A stretch of DNA of 64,000 nt, taken from positions 1-64,000 of the forward strand of contig NZ_JAAXYH010000013.1 of NCBI RefSeq assembly GCF_012911865.1, read 5' to 3'. The notes beneath the pieces were generated by a model. That model was not told where the DNA came from. It worked only from the letters and a program-made list of their open reading frames with translations, and made no database searches. The position numbers and the translations under genes are program-made. The stretch is from Shewanella salipaludis (GTDB taxonomy: Bacteria; Pseudomonadota; Gammaproteobacteria; Enterobacterales; Shewanellaceae). Below, in pieces: positions 1 to 7,963 of this stretch (position 1 is its first letter; every line of letters starts with the position of its first letter).

Positions 1-134
1 ATGCTGCTTAATAATGTCGATATTCATGCTCATGCCCCAAAAAAAAGGAGACATAAGATCACAGAGGACTCCGTGGGTCAATACTGTTTAGAGGGTAGGC
101 AAAAAAACGTTCATGATCTTGCCCTGCACTGTAC

Positions 135-611
135 CTACTCAAACATTTTCTTTGCTATGCTTCGGCGAAAACCTACTGGGTCTTTGTGCTGGGACTCATG
201 ATAGGCGAGGAACGCTTGGTACTTAGCCGATGCCATCAACCGGTTTGCCAACAGCGGGAAAATAACAAAAACGAGGAGAAACCAATCATTTTTATTTTCA
301 AACGTAAATAAAAACAGCAAGTAACAGACAAACTGGAAATAGATGTTTATCTTATTCACCTTGGCGGCTCGGGGTTTTCCTCGCAAAATCAATACATTTG
401 GTACAACAATGCTCAGGGTCATTATCAATGCACTCGAGACTAGAAGGATACCAAACTCTTCGGGTGTAAATTCACCCAATAGTGTCTGCAACGTTAAAAT
501 CATCAGGAGGCATACAACCCCTGCGCTAAACATAATGAACATGATGACCGCAATGCCGGCGGCAAACATGCCCATAGAAAATTCATGTTTCTCAAAAAAG
601 TTATTTGGCAT
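135..611 (-). CDS. putative four-helix membrane immunity protein, copy 2
   Basis: 158 residues. Four hydrophobic segments are visible at about residues 12-40, 52-75, 88-105 and 108-128, then a polar tail rich in Lys/His/Arg. It is a paralogue of the product of 910-1386: the first ~26 residues and the C-terminal stretch around KYQAFLAYHE are nearly identical, while the middle has diverged, a pattern common in immunity families. The ATG (609-611) overlaps by 11 nt the stop codon of a short remnant of the neighbouring toxin's C-terminus, exactly as the intact toxin overlaps copy 1. A role as inner-membrane immunity protein is inferred from this arrangement; I recognise no named family. Confidence 0.6.
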   Translation of the reverse strand: MPNNFFEKHEFSMGMFAAGIAVIMFIMFSAGVVCLLMILTLQTLLGEFTPEEFGILLVSSALIMTLSIVVPNVLILRGKPRAAKVNKINIYFQFVCYLLFLFTFENKNDWFLLVFVIFPLLANRLMASAKYQAFLAYHESQHKDPVGFRRSIAKKMFE

Positions 612-665
612 AGACGCCTAGCTCCTCATATATGCCTATCGCCAGGTTTTTTATTGTCCCCCTGT
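601..665 (-). pseudogene. remnant of a toxin C-terminus (orphan tail)
   Basis: The frame ending at 601 reads GTIKNLAIGIYEELGVYAK before the stop, matching GTIKNLAVGIYEELGADVR at the end of the intact gene at 1376. Nucleotide similarity covers about 60 bases and then stops. No start codon or body of the gene is left, so this is a tail fragment kept in front of the second immunity gene. Confidence 0.65.
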
Positions 666-694
666 AAGGACGAGACAGAGCTGGCACAACTCTT

Positions 695-746
695 TTCATA
701 CACAGATGCGAAGCTTGGACGCAAAAACTGGCACTGTTGCGCCTGC
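695..746 (-). repeat. spacer repeat, copy A
   Basis: About 50 bases around GCGAAGCTTGGACGC match the segment at 2432-2484 at roughly 85 percent identity by eye. It lies just upstream (minus strand) of the toxin-tail remnant, as the other copy lies upstream of the intact toxin. The pair suggests duplication of a spacer-toxin-immunity unit, followed by loss of most of the toxin here. Confidence 0.55.
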
Positions 747-909
747 GACCTTTAGTGGCATAGGCGAGTATCGCATGGCGGTAGCTGCGAGCGAGCGCCA
801 AGAAAAGCGAACTGCTTTGCCGCCGAGAAAAGTTTTGACTGGCCAGTCTTTGGTTCTTTGATAGCTAATGTATCGAGCCAATGTGCCGGTTATTCTTGGG
901 CTCAGAGCG

Positions 910-1386
910 CTACTCAAACATCTTCTTTGCTAGGCTGCGGCGAAAGCCTATTGGGTCTTTGCGCAGGGCCTCATGATAGGCGAGGAACGCTTGGTACTTA
1001 GCCGATACCATCAACCAGTTTGCCAACAGTGGGAAAATAACAAAACTTAGAAAAACCCACTTGTACTGATGTTCAAAGGTCAATGATAACAACGAGTAAC
1101 AGACAAGCTGGAAATAGATGTTTATCTGGTTAACCTTGGCGGCTCGGGGTTTTCCTCGAAAAATCAATACATTTGGCACAACAATGATCAGGGTCATTAT
1201 CACTACACTCGAGGTGAAAAGAATACCAAATTCTTTGGATGTAAATTCACCGAATAGTGTCTGCAATGATAAAATGGCTAAGGGACATACAATCCCTGCA
1301 CCAAACATGATGAACATGATGACTGCAATGCCGGCGGCAAACATGCCCATAGAAAATTCATGTTTCTCAAAAAAGTTATCTGACAT
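910..1386 (-). CDS. putative four-helix membrane immunity protein, copy 1
   Basis: 158 residues when started at the ATG of MSDNFFEKHEF (1384-1386). The open frame extends nine codons further, but this start matches the paralogue at 135-611 and its position relative to the toxin stop. Four hydrophobic helices are followed by a basic tail ending KKMFE. It overlaps the upstream putative toxin by 11 nt, implying translational coupling. Size and topology resemble inner-membrane immunity proteins that protect against pore-forming toxins; that comparison is an inference, not a recognised homology. Confidence 0.6.
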   Translation of the reverse strand: MSDNFFEKHEFSMGMFAAGIAVIMFIMFGAGIVCPLAILSLQTLFGEFTSKEFGILFTSSVVIMTLIIVVPNVLIFRGKPRAAKVNQINIYFQLVCYSLLSLTFEHQYKWVFLSFVIFPLLANWLMVSAKYQAFLAYHEALRKDPIGFRRSLAKKMFE

Positions 1387-2314
1387 CGGCGCCCAACTCC
1401 TCATATATGCCAACTGCTAAATTCTTTATCGTCCCGCCGTACGCGCTACCCGTGATACTCAAACTGGCACCCACGGCATCCTTGATATTGAGCGACACCG
1501 CATTCACGAGAGCTTGGCTGCTGTAGCGTGTTGTTAACTGACCAGAATTGGTGAGCGTTTTAAGCACGCTTTGACTGATGCCTGGTTGATTCAGCCTTTG
1601 AATTTCCTGTGTTAGGCGTTTTCTTTCGGCGCGGCTCAAACCTTTTAATATTTCTGTTAGCGACTTGGATGTGGTTTTTCTAAGCGTTTGCACCATTTTA
1701 ATCGTGGTAGCACCTGCAGCTGCCGCACCGCCCAGTGAAATGATATCCAGCGCAGTATTGGCAGCGTTATACCATTCCTGCTTATCTAACCAATCTAGAG
1801 ATTCGGGATTCACTGCTTCAGCTACTGTTCGTCCAAAGCCGTTGAAGCACTGTAAGCCCGACGCTGTAGCTGCAGCGACGCCAAGATAAGTTACTGCCGT
1901 ACTGGCCCCGCCAGTGATAGGGATAGCTGCTGTTGCCCCTGCGACGACAACCCAGCTCAATACAGCGGCGCCACAACTCAATCCAGTATTTAGCAATTCA
2001 CCGGTCAGTTTACTTTCACGGCGTGATGCTTTTAGCTCATTGGCATAGTTCACTGCAGACACATGCCTGGGAGGTTCGCGCAATATCAACCGAATAGGAT
2101 ACTTGCGGCAAATAGGTTCAAAGGGTCGTAAAGTGATAGCGGTAAATTCATGGTCTATAAAAACCACCCCTGCACCTGCCGTATTCGGATCGGCATCCAG
2201 GGCTTTGAAGATACGTGCTGTATTGAGTTCGTTTTGTAATCGCAGTTTGAGCAGTTTTTCTTTATTTGCTTGAAGCGGGGAACGTAGCAGCGCATGAGAC
2301 ATAGTCATTTCCAT
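1376..2314 (-). CDS. putative membrane-acting effector/toxin
   Basis: 312 residues from 2314, or 308 from the ATG at 2302 (MSHALL), which has a GGAA a few bases upstream. The N-terminal ~100 residues are polar and look globular (FIDHEFTAITLRPFEPICRK). A Gly/Ala-rich hydrophobic hairpin lies at about residues 105-155 and a second short hydrophobic segment (ISLGGAAAAGATTIKMV) near 190-210, followed by a basic helical region and a C-terminal tail. There is no signal peptide and no enzyme motif. The overlap with a four-helix membrane protein and the extra orphan tail plus immunity copy suggest an interbacterial pore-forming effector, perhaps delivered by a type VI system. No secretion gene lies in the window. 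Function is inferred from architecture only. Confidence 0.5.
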   Translation of the reverse strand: MEMTMSHALLRSPLQANKEKLLKLRLQNELNTARIFKALDADPNTAGAGVVFIDHEFTAITLRPFEPICRKYPIRLILREPPRHVSAVNYANELKASRRESKLTGELLNTGLSCGAAVLSWVVVAGATAAIPITGGASTAVTYLGVAAATASGLQCFNGFGRTVAEAVNPESLDWLDKQEWYNAANTALDIISLGGAAAAGATTIKMVQTLRKTTSKSLTEILKGLSRAERKRLTQEIQRLNQPGISQSVLKTLTNSGQLTTRYSSQALVNAVSLNIKDAVGASLSITGSAYGGTIKNLAVGIYEELGADVR

Positions 2315-2431
2315 TGATAATATCTAAAAACATCCTTGTAGTGGCATACTTTACTAAAAAAATCAGTCTATTAATAGAGCAGTGATTAACTAATTGGCGC
2401 CATGGTTTCATGATGGGCGAGGGACTGGGCT

Positions 2432-2484
2432 TTCATACTCTGATGCGAAGCTTGGACGCCAAAACTGGTGCTGTTGCACTTGGG
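2432..2484 (-). repeat. spacer repeat, copy B
   Basis: Second copy of the segment at 695-746, about 120 bases upstream of the toxin start. The 397-base gap 2315-2711 also holds a short tandem run of TTTGTCTTA-like units at 2554-2582 and, near 2395-2430, a short stretch reminiscent of the immunity gene's 3' end (an LAHHE-like reading on the minus strand). I see no complete gene in it. Confidence 0.5.
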
Positions 2485-2711
2485 TGCCTTCAATAGCAAG
2501 GCTCTCTCAGAGCCTGCGCTGATGTATTCAAAAAGTTTTGCCAGTCCTGTCTTCTTTGTCTTATTTGTCTTATTTGTCTTCGTCTGTTTTCTCCGCTGAA
2601 CCCCACCTCACAGCGGCGAGGTGGGTCAGCAAGCATTATGGATGCATCAATTGTGTGAGAAGCCTGTTACCTTTCTGCGCCGGATGAACCTAGTGCTGCG
2701 GCGGCTTTCCT

Positions 2712-3152
2712 CTAGTCAGATGCGCCAATGGCCACTGGTACATAACTTTCCCGCTTACACCACTCCAGGTACTTTTCTCGCAGTTTCGCCGTATCCGTAT
2801 AGCTCAGCAGGTTGCCGTCTTCATCGATATTTTCCACGCGACCGGACATGGTGATTTGGATCACGCAGGGCTCGTCGCCGATACAGGACCAAGTATCCAG
2901 GTTACTCGGAGGTTCATAAACATAATCACCGGGTCCGGCGATATGGCCGTTTGAAAGTTGACGATGACCGCTCAAATTCAACGCGTGCACGAAGCCGGTA
3001 TGCCTATGTGGCGGAATGGTTACTCCAGGATCAACCCTAAGTTGCAGTGTTCGCTCTTCGCCCACCAACCGTAACGGCCTTACCCAAAGCCCTTCGGTCA
3101 GCGGCATCCAGGGCATTTTATGGGTTTGAATGGGTTTTGAAGTGTTATCCAT
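2712..3152 (-). CDS. cupin-domain protein, dihydroxyacetophenone dioxygenase-like
   Basis: 146 residues, a single cupin fold. The metal-binding motif is visible as IPPHRHTGFVHALNLSG (residues ~46-62), and the second conserved block lies near GPGDYVYEPP. Overall it resembles the small cupins annotated as 2,4'-dihydroxyacetophenone dioxygenase or ChrR-like. Such proteins bind a divalent metal and often cleave C-C bonds with oxygen; the substrate here cannot be told. The ATG is preceded by GGAG. It is transcribed divergently from the MarR gene at 3304, with two palindromes between them, so it is probably that regulator's target. Confidence 0.75.
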   Translation of the reverse strand: MDNTSKPIQTHKMPWMPLTEGLWVRPLRLVGEERTLQLRVDPGVTIPPHRHTGFVHALNLSGHRQLSNGHIAGPGDYVYEPPSNLDTWSCIGDEPCVIQITMSGRVENIDEDGNLLSYTDTAKLREKYLEWCKRESYVPVAIGASD

Positions 3153-3192
3153 GGTGAGCTCCTTTTTTAAAAATGGGTTCCATTGTCGGTAA

Positions 3193-3247
3193 TTTATCTC
3201 GATACCGAGACATGTTAGAGCCGATTTACCTCGCTGTCGAGATAATT
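3193..3247. promoter_or_regulatory. two palindromic operators, probable MarR sites
   Basis: TCTCGATACCGAGA at 3197-3210 and CTCGCTGTCGAG at 3230-3241 share the form TCTCG-N4-CGAGA and are centred about 32 bases (three helical turns) apart in the divergent cupin/MarR interval. A TATACT at 3253-3258 could be the -10 of the MarR gene, with the second palindrome covering its -35 region. Binding by the adjacent MarR protein is inferred. Confidence 0.6.
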
Positions 3248-3303
3248 ATGGGTATACTGTTGAGCTATATGATCACGGCAGCAATTCAGATATAGGATTT
3301 TCG

Positions 3304-3879
3304 ATGGAAGACCATGTAAAACGAGTTGAACACCAATGGAGTAAAGAAATGCCTGAGGTGTCGCTGCGCGGCATGTGCATACTGGCTCGTGCACGACGCA
3401 TCACTCTGGCCGCGCGTCCGCAGATCGAGGCCATTTTCAGCAAGCACGGATTGGATACGGGACAGTTCGATGTTCTGGCAACTTTGCGTCGCTCCGGCGC
3501 GCCCTTTTCGCTGCGGCCGACCGAGTTGTTTCAAACTTTGATGATCACTTCGAGCGGTCTTACAGACAGATTGCACCGGCTGACCAAATTGGGTTATGTC
3601 AGCCGACAAGCTGACCCCAATGACAAGCGCAGTTCCCTGGTACAGCTAACCTATGAAGGCAGAGCCGTTATCGAAGCCGCCTTTGCTGAAGACATGGCAC
3701 TGGAAAATCAAATCGTTGATGCTCTGACGGAGAAAGAGCAGAAGCAATTGGTTGCCTTGTTGGCCAAGTTGGCCAGGAGCATTGAATTGGAGGATGTTGA
3801 GTTGGATGGTTCTGAGTTGGAGAGTGCTGAGTTGGAGGATGTTAAATTGGAGAGTGCTGAGTTGTTCAGTCAGCTTTAG
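3304..3879 (+). CDS. MarR-family transcriptional regulator with acidic repeat tail
   Basis: 191 residues. Residues ~45-150 form a winged helix-turn-helix of the MarR type: LRPTELFQTLMITSSGLTDRLHRLTKLGYVSR, then the wing with DPNDKRSS. The family acts as dimeric repressors that release DNA on binding small phenolic or other ligands. The last ~30 residues are unusual: an acidic tail in a five-residue period (x-L-E/D-x-x) encoded by 15-bp repeats. The divergent cupin gene and the two palindromes between them suggest autoregulation plus control of the cupin. An internal ATG at codon 17 is an alternative start. Confidence 0.85.
   Translation: MEDHVKRVEHQWSKEMPEVSLRGMCILARARRITLAARPQIEAIFSKHGLDTGQFDVLATLRRSGAPFSLRPTELFQTLMITSSGLTDRLHRLTKLGYVSRQADPNDKRSSLVQLTYEGRAVIEAAFAEDMALENQIVDALTEKEQKQLVALLAKLARSIELEDVELDGSELESAELEDVKLESAELFSQL
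3784..3867 (+). repeat. 15-bp coding repeats in the MarR tail
   Basis: About five to six imperfect units of the type GAGTTGGAGAGTGCT encode LEDVE-LDGSE-LESAE-LEDVK-LESAE. The pattern recalls minimal pentapeptide repeats but is too short for a stable pentapeptide fold. Confidence 0.65.
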
Positions 3880-3889
3880 CTAAAAGCAA

Positions 3890-3917
3890 GAAGCCACCCA
3901 AGGGTGGCTTCTTTATT
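3890..3917. terminator. bidirectional terminator
   Basis: GAAGCCACCC-AA-GGGTGGCTTC with TTTATT on the plus side, between the convergent MarR and pepD genes. Confidence 0.8.
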
Positions 3918-3944
3918 CAGGTTATTGTGGCAAGCCGGAGGCTA

Positions 3945-5417
3945 TCAGTCCTTCTCAGGGATCCGTTCCAGCACTGCCAGCAACAACTGCCAGTACTGGC
4001 CCACCGTGGTGATGTTGACCATCTCATCCGGACCATGAGGGTAGCGTATGGTGGGGCCTATGGAGACCATGTCCATGTCAGGGTAGGGCAGCTTGAACAG
4101 GCCACACTCGAGTCCGGCGTGGATCACCATGATCACCGGCTCCTTGTGGTAGATATCCTGATAGGTGTCACGCACTATCGCCATCACGGGCGAGGCGGTA
4201 TCCGGCTTCCAGCCAGGGTAGGCGCCGCTGAACTCGACCTCGGCACCGGCGAGGTTGGTCAGGGCCGTGAGTATGCCTTCCACTTCACTGCGACCCGAGT
4301 CGATCAGCGAACGGATGAGGCAGAGTATGTTTACCGCTTCCTTGTCTGTGCTGATGACGCCGACATTGAGCGAGGTCTCGGTGACGCCCGGCACATCATC
4401 GCTCATGCGCATCACGCCGTTGGGGCAGGCGTGCAGCAGATCTATCAGGGTATTTTGTGCCTCTTCGCTCATCACCTGTTGCGGCGCCGGGATTTCCTTC
4501 AGGCTCAGCAACGGCTCAGGATCGGCAATCGCCAGCTCGGCGCGCACCATGGCCTGGAACTGGGTTACCAGGGCATGCAGCCGGGCAACATTTTCCGGCG
4601 GCAGCATGAAGCCGACACTGGCTTCGCGGGGAATGGCGTTACGCAGCGAGCCGCCGCTGAAGTCGGTCAACTCCAGCGCCAGCTCATCGCCATGTTCAAA
4701 CAGGAAACGCGCCAGCAGCTTGTTGGCATTGCCGCGACCCAGGTGAATATTGACCCCCGAGTGGCCGCCCTTGAGGCCTGAGAGACTCAGGCTGAAGGCG
4801 CTGTTGCTCGGCTCGGGCGCCTGCCATGCCATGGGCACGGTGATCTGGGCATCGACGCCACCGGCGCAGCCCATGTAGATCTCACCTTCCTGCTCGGAAT
4901 CCGTGTTGATCAGTATCTCGGCATTGAGCATGCCGGCTTCCAGGCCGAAGGCGCCCGTCATGCCGGCTTCTTCGTCTATGGTCAGCAAGACTTCCAGCGG
5001 CCCATGCTTGATGTCGTCCGCGCCCAGCACTGCCAGCGCCGAGGCCATGCCTATGCCATTGTCGGCGCCCAGGGTGGTGCCGTCGGCCGTGACCCAGTCG
5101 CCATCGACATAGGCGCGAATAGGGTCTGTCTCGAAGTCGTGCACCTTATCGGCATTCTTCTGCGGCACCATGTCCAGGTGGGCCTGCAGCACCACAGGCT
5201 TGCGGTTCTCCATTCCCGGGGTGGCGGGCTTGCGTATGATGAGGTTGCCTACCTTGTCTTCCACCAGTGCCAGTTGCTTATCTTTGGCCCAAGCCTGGAT
5301 AAACTGGCTCAACGCCTGCTCGTGCTTGGAAGGGTGGGGAATGGCACAAATTTGCTCGAACCATTGCCACAGGGCTTGAGGTTGTAATTCATGTAAGGCT
5401 GTCACTGGATGCTCCAT
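3945..5417 (-). CDS. pepD: aminoacyl-histidine dipeptidase (peptidase D)
   Basis: 490 residues, close to the 485 of E. coli PepD. This M20-family zinc enzyme cleaves dipeptides such as carnosine and other Xaa-His substrates in the cytoplasm. Visible ligands are H80 and D82 in VVLQAHLDMVPQK, D119 in TTLGADNGIGMASA, and E149/E150 in LLTIDEEAGMTGAFGLE; the C-terminal His lies in RYPHGPDEMV. The lid domain follows the usual arrangement. It is monocistronic, ends at the shared terminator, and has no strong ribosome site in front of the ATG. Confidence 0.95.
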   Translation of the reverse strand: MEHPVTALHELQPQALWQWFEQICAIPHPSKHEQALSQFIQAWAKDKQLALVEDKVGNLIIRKPATPGMENRKPVVLQAHLDMVPQKNADKVHDFETDPIRAYVDGDWVTADGTTLGADNGIGMASALAVLGADDIKHGPLEVLLTIDEEAGMTGAFGLEAGMLNAEILINTDSEQEGEIYMGCAGGVDAQITVPMAWQAPEPSNSAFSLSLSGLKGGHSGVNIHLGRGNANKLLARFLFEHGDELALELTDFSGGSLRNAIPREASVGFMLPPENVARLHALVTQFQAMVRAELAIADPEPLLSLKEIPAPQQVMSEEAQNTLIDLLHACPNGVMRMSDDVPGVTETSLNVGVISTDKEAVNILCLIRSLIDSGRSEVEGILTALTNLAGAEVEFSGAYPGWKPDTASPVMAIVRDTYQDIYHKEPVIMVIHAGLECGLFKLPYPDMDMVSIGPTIRYPHGPDEMVNITTVGQYWQLLLAVLERIPEKD

Positions 5418-5650
5418 AGTTATTACTTGAGTTACCGCGAGAAGATGTTGGGGATTCTGCTGTTGGCAAATTCTGCCGGCAGTTTACCACAGAGTCAGCG
5501 GCGGATTAATCTATCCTTAACCTGGTCAGGCTAGAGTGTCAGCCTGGCTTGCCAGTACCCAGTTCGGCCTGGTGCCGCTGCCGCCATAGGATTGGCAATT
5601 CGGCGGGATAAGGAGAATAATGTCGCCACAAAAAAATTATAAGGAAGCAT

Positions 5651-7198
5651 ATGTTTCAGGTTGATTTTATTGATGTAAAAGACGAACAAGCCATTTTTGA
5701 TACGGGCCGCGACGGTTGGGACGCGTTGCTGCTGGTGACCCCGTCACTGGAAGCCATTCCCCAGCAAGAGCTGGCCCAGTTGGCCCTGCATGCCGCCGGC
5801 GTCGACAAGCGGGTGGGCAAGAGCGCGACTGTGTTGTTCGCGCCTGGCCTTGCCGGCGGCAAGCTCATCATCTCGCCGGTAGCTAACCACCAGGATGACT
5901 ATGAAGACGTGCGGGTGTTTGCCGACGCCGCCCGTACCGGCATAGCCCTGGCGAAAGACACGGGCGCGGTGCGCCCGCTCATGCTGGTGTTGGGCGCCGA
6001 CGGCGGGCGTTACGCCTTCGCCGCGCAGGTGGCGGCATTGGCCTGTGGCCAGGAACTCTGGCAACCGCTGGAAGCCCGCGAAGCCAATGTCGATGCGAGT
6101 GAGGCGCCGCTGCAGGCCATAGGGCTGCTGAGTGTCAATGATGGCGCCGGGTTGCTCAATGCCCTGGCTATTGGGCGCAATCTGGCGCGGGATCTCTGTG
6201 GCACAGAGCCGGAGCGGATGTCGGCCCCGGCCTTCGCCGATTATTGCGTCAATGCCTTCAGGGACAGCGGCATAGCGCTGGAGGTGATAGAAGACAGAGA
6301 CGTGCTGGAGCGGGATTATCCACTGCTGAGCGCCGTTGGCCGGGCCTCCTTCGCCGTATCCCGCCATCAACCCAGGGTGGTGAAGTTGGAATACCTGCCG
6401 GAAGGCGAGGTCGAACGCACCTTCCTGTTTGCCGGTAAGGGCGTGGTGTACGACACGGGCGGTGCCGATCTCAAAGTCGGTGGCGCCATGGCGGGTATGA
6501 GCCGGGATAAGGGCGGCGCCGCGGCGGTAGCCGGACTGATGAAGACACTGTCTATCCTCAAGCCCAAGGGCATACGTGTGGTTGCCGAACTGGGGCTGGT
6601 GCGCAATAGCATAGGCAGCGAAGCCTTTGTCACGGATGAGATCATCACCGGCCATGCAGGGGTTCGGGTGCGCATAGGTAACACGGATGCCGAAGGGCGC
6701 CTGGTGCTGGCGGATCTCTTGTCGCATCTGCGCCTCAAGGCGGTCGCTGCCGTGCAGCCCGAGCTGTTTTCCGTGGCGACCCTGACGGGCCATGTGGTGC
6801 GCTGTTATGGCGGTTATACGGCGGCGGTGGAAAACAGCGTCGCCCGTAATGCCGGCGTCGGCAGTCGTTTGCAGGAGCAGGCGGCCCTCTGGGGGGAACC
6901 GCTGGAGCTGTCGATGCTGCGCCGTGATGATTTTGCCAAGATAAGGGATGTGTCGGGGGCGGCAGAGCTACTCTCGTCCAACAATGCGCCTTCTTCGGTC
7001 ACCGCCCGCGGCCACCAGTATCCGGCGGCCTTCCTGCTCAAGGCGTCGGGGTTGGCGGCCCATGGTGCGGCCGCGCCACAGCCGCTGGCTTATACCCATC
7101 TGGATATTGCCGGCAGTGCCACCGAGGGCGATCCCTTGTACGGCAAACCCACGGCGGCCCCTCTGGTGGGCTTGTTTCAACATATGGTAATAAAGTAA
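5651..7198 (+). CDS. M17-family leucyl aminopeptidase
   Basis: 515 residues. The C-terminal half carries the dinuclear-metal active site of M17 peptidases: GKGVVYDTGGADLK, then MSRDKGGAAAV, and NTDAEGRLVLADLL, the family signature. The N-terminal ~170 residues are the less conserved domain. Usual family bases such as KxxxFDSGG are changed to YDTGGADLKVGG, so it belongs to a divergent branch rather than classical PepA. It probably releases N-terminal residues from peptides in the cytoplasm. The start has AAGGAAGC upstream. It is read alone; the next signal downstream is the RNA element at 7341. Confidence 0.88.
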   Translation: MFQVDFIDVKDEQAIFDTGRDGWDALLLVTPSLEAIPQQELAQLALHAAGVDKRVGKSATVLFAPGLAGGKLIISPVANHQDDYEDVRVFADAARTGIALAKDTGAVRPLMLVLGADGGRYAFAAQVAALACGQELWQPLEAREANVDASEAPLQAIGLLSVNDGAGLLNALAIGRNLARDLCGTEPERMSAPAFADYCVNAFRDSGIALEVIEDRDVLERDYPLLSAVGRASFAVSRHQPRVVKLEYLPEGEVERTFLFAGKGVVYDTGGADLKVGGAMAGMSRDKGGAAAVAGLMKTLSILKPKGIRVVAELGLVRNSIGSEAFVTDEIITGHAGVRVRIGNTDAEGRLVLADLLSHLRLKAVAAVQPELFSVATLTGHVVRCYGGYTAAVENSVARNAGVGSRLQEQAALWGEPLELSMLRRDDFAKIRDVSGAAELLSSNNAPSSVTARGHQYPAAFLLKASGLAAHGAAAPQPLAYTHLDIAGSATEGDPLYGKPTAAPLVGLFQHMVIK

Positions 7199-7340
7199 CA
7201 AAGTCGAAACATTGATATTTATTTCAATACTATCAATGATTACTCTGGTGCCGACCGTCGTTTGAGGCGGTCTCTCCCGACATTTGAAAGGTAATTTAAT
7301 TACACGATGTCGTTTTGTGAGAGAAAATCTCAAATAATGG

Positions 7341-7368
7341 TTGTAATAAAACTACATTTAGCTATAAT
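7341..7368 (+). promoter_or_regulatory. strong sigma70-type promoter
   Basis: TTGTAA (7341-7346), a 16-bp spacer, and a perfect TATAAT (7363-7368). Transcription would start near 7375, about 590 bases before proB and 170 bases after the aminopeptidase gene. Confidence 0.7.
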
Positions 7369-7527
7369 CTCTCTCGTGGTCGGGTAACAGCCCGCCCCCT
7401 CTAGTTAGTCCAGGATGGACCTTGTCTCCAAGGAAACCGAGTGAAAAGTTGCCACCTCAGGGTTTGAACCCGGGCAGGCCCACTTCACTAGAGTAATTTT
7501 ATTACCACTTTTTATGGGAGTCAGACT

Positions 7528-7626
7528 ATGTCTTACACAGGTTCGAACAAATTTTATTGGCAGAACACCTGGTTCAACACAGAGGTTTTGCGTGGCGGTT
7601 TATTCGCCATGAGTTTTAAAGGTTAA
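7528..7626 (+). CDS. 32-residue small protein or leader peptide
   Basis: ATG at 7528 has GGGAG seven bases upstream; the TAA is at 7624. The peptide starts MSYTGSNKFYWQNTWFNTEV and ends FAMSFKG, so it is rich in aromatic residues and Asn. It has no proline run, so it is not an obvious proline attenuator for proBA downstream. It is the only good frame within the putative transcript 7375-7800. Function unknown; its reality rests on start context and location. Confidence 0.5.
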   Translation: MSYTGSNKFYWQNTWFNTEVLRGGLFAMSFKG

Positions 7627-7771
7627 GTTGCAACCCCAGTTTCCATCAACCCTTGTATCGCCCCGTGGGCGTGTTAAGACTCAAGTAGCATGTTGATTAT
7701 TTGATTGATATGCCAGGTTTTTCCGTTATTGCGGTTTTTCCCACCCCCATGGGACGCTTGAAATATGTCTT

Positions 7772-7800
7772 GCCTGTTCTTTTGAACAGGCTTTTTTTTT
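7772..7800 (+). terminator. strong rho-independent terminator
   Basis: GCCTGTTC-TTTT-GAACAGGC followed by nine T. It lies 164 bases before proB and ends the RNA that starts near 7375. Confidence 0.88.
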
Positions 7801-7963
7801 GCCTGTTTTTCGCCCGATGACGCCTCCTCCCATCGCACCTACGGCCTTTTGCTGTCGTATTGTCAGTTATGCCTTTTTATTCTTAGATACTGAAACAGAC
7901 TCACTACCAATTGCCGCCGGTATTGGGTATAAGAATTGTTCGGCATTTTTTTATAAGTGAATA

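Larger units (their letters stand above)
7375..7800 (+). ncRNA. structured RNA/leader with embedded small ORF
   Basis: Bounded by the promoter at 7341 and a strong terminator at 7772. The first 120 nt can fold as follows: hairpin CGGG-TAACAG-CCCG (7381-7394), then a 7-bp closing stem CTCTAGT (7399-7405) with ACTAGAG (7487-7493) enclosing GTCC-AGGAT-GGAC or CCTTG-TCTC-CAAGG and GGGTT-TG-AACCC. This looks like a junction aptamer, and I cannot match it to a riboswitch class from memory. A 32-codon ORF with a good ribosome site follows at 7528. It could be a regulatory leader, a dual-function sRNA or simply the mRNA of a small protein. Confidence 0.5.

Noticed and set aside
1-201. 66-codon frame at the left edge
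   Set aside because: It overlaps the end of immunity copy 2 on the other strand and has no ribosome site or family feature. A minus-strand gene starting near 30 and leaving the window is possible but unsupported.
7375-7500. Known riboswitch or leader classes (lysine, cobalamin, ZTP, yybP-ykoY, M-box)
   Set aside because: None of the conserved core motifs I know for these classes could be found in the right order.
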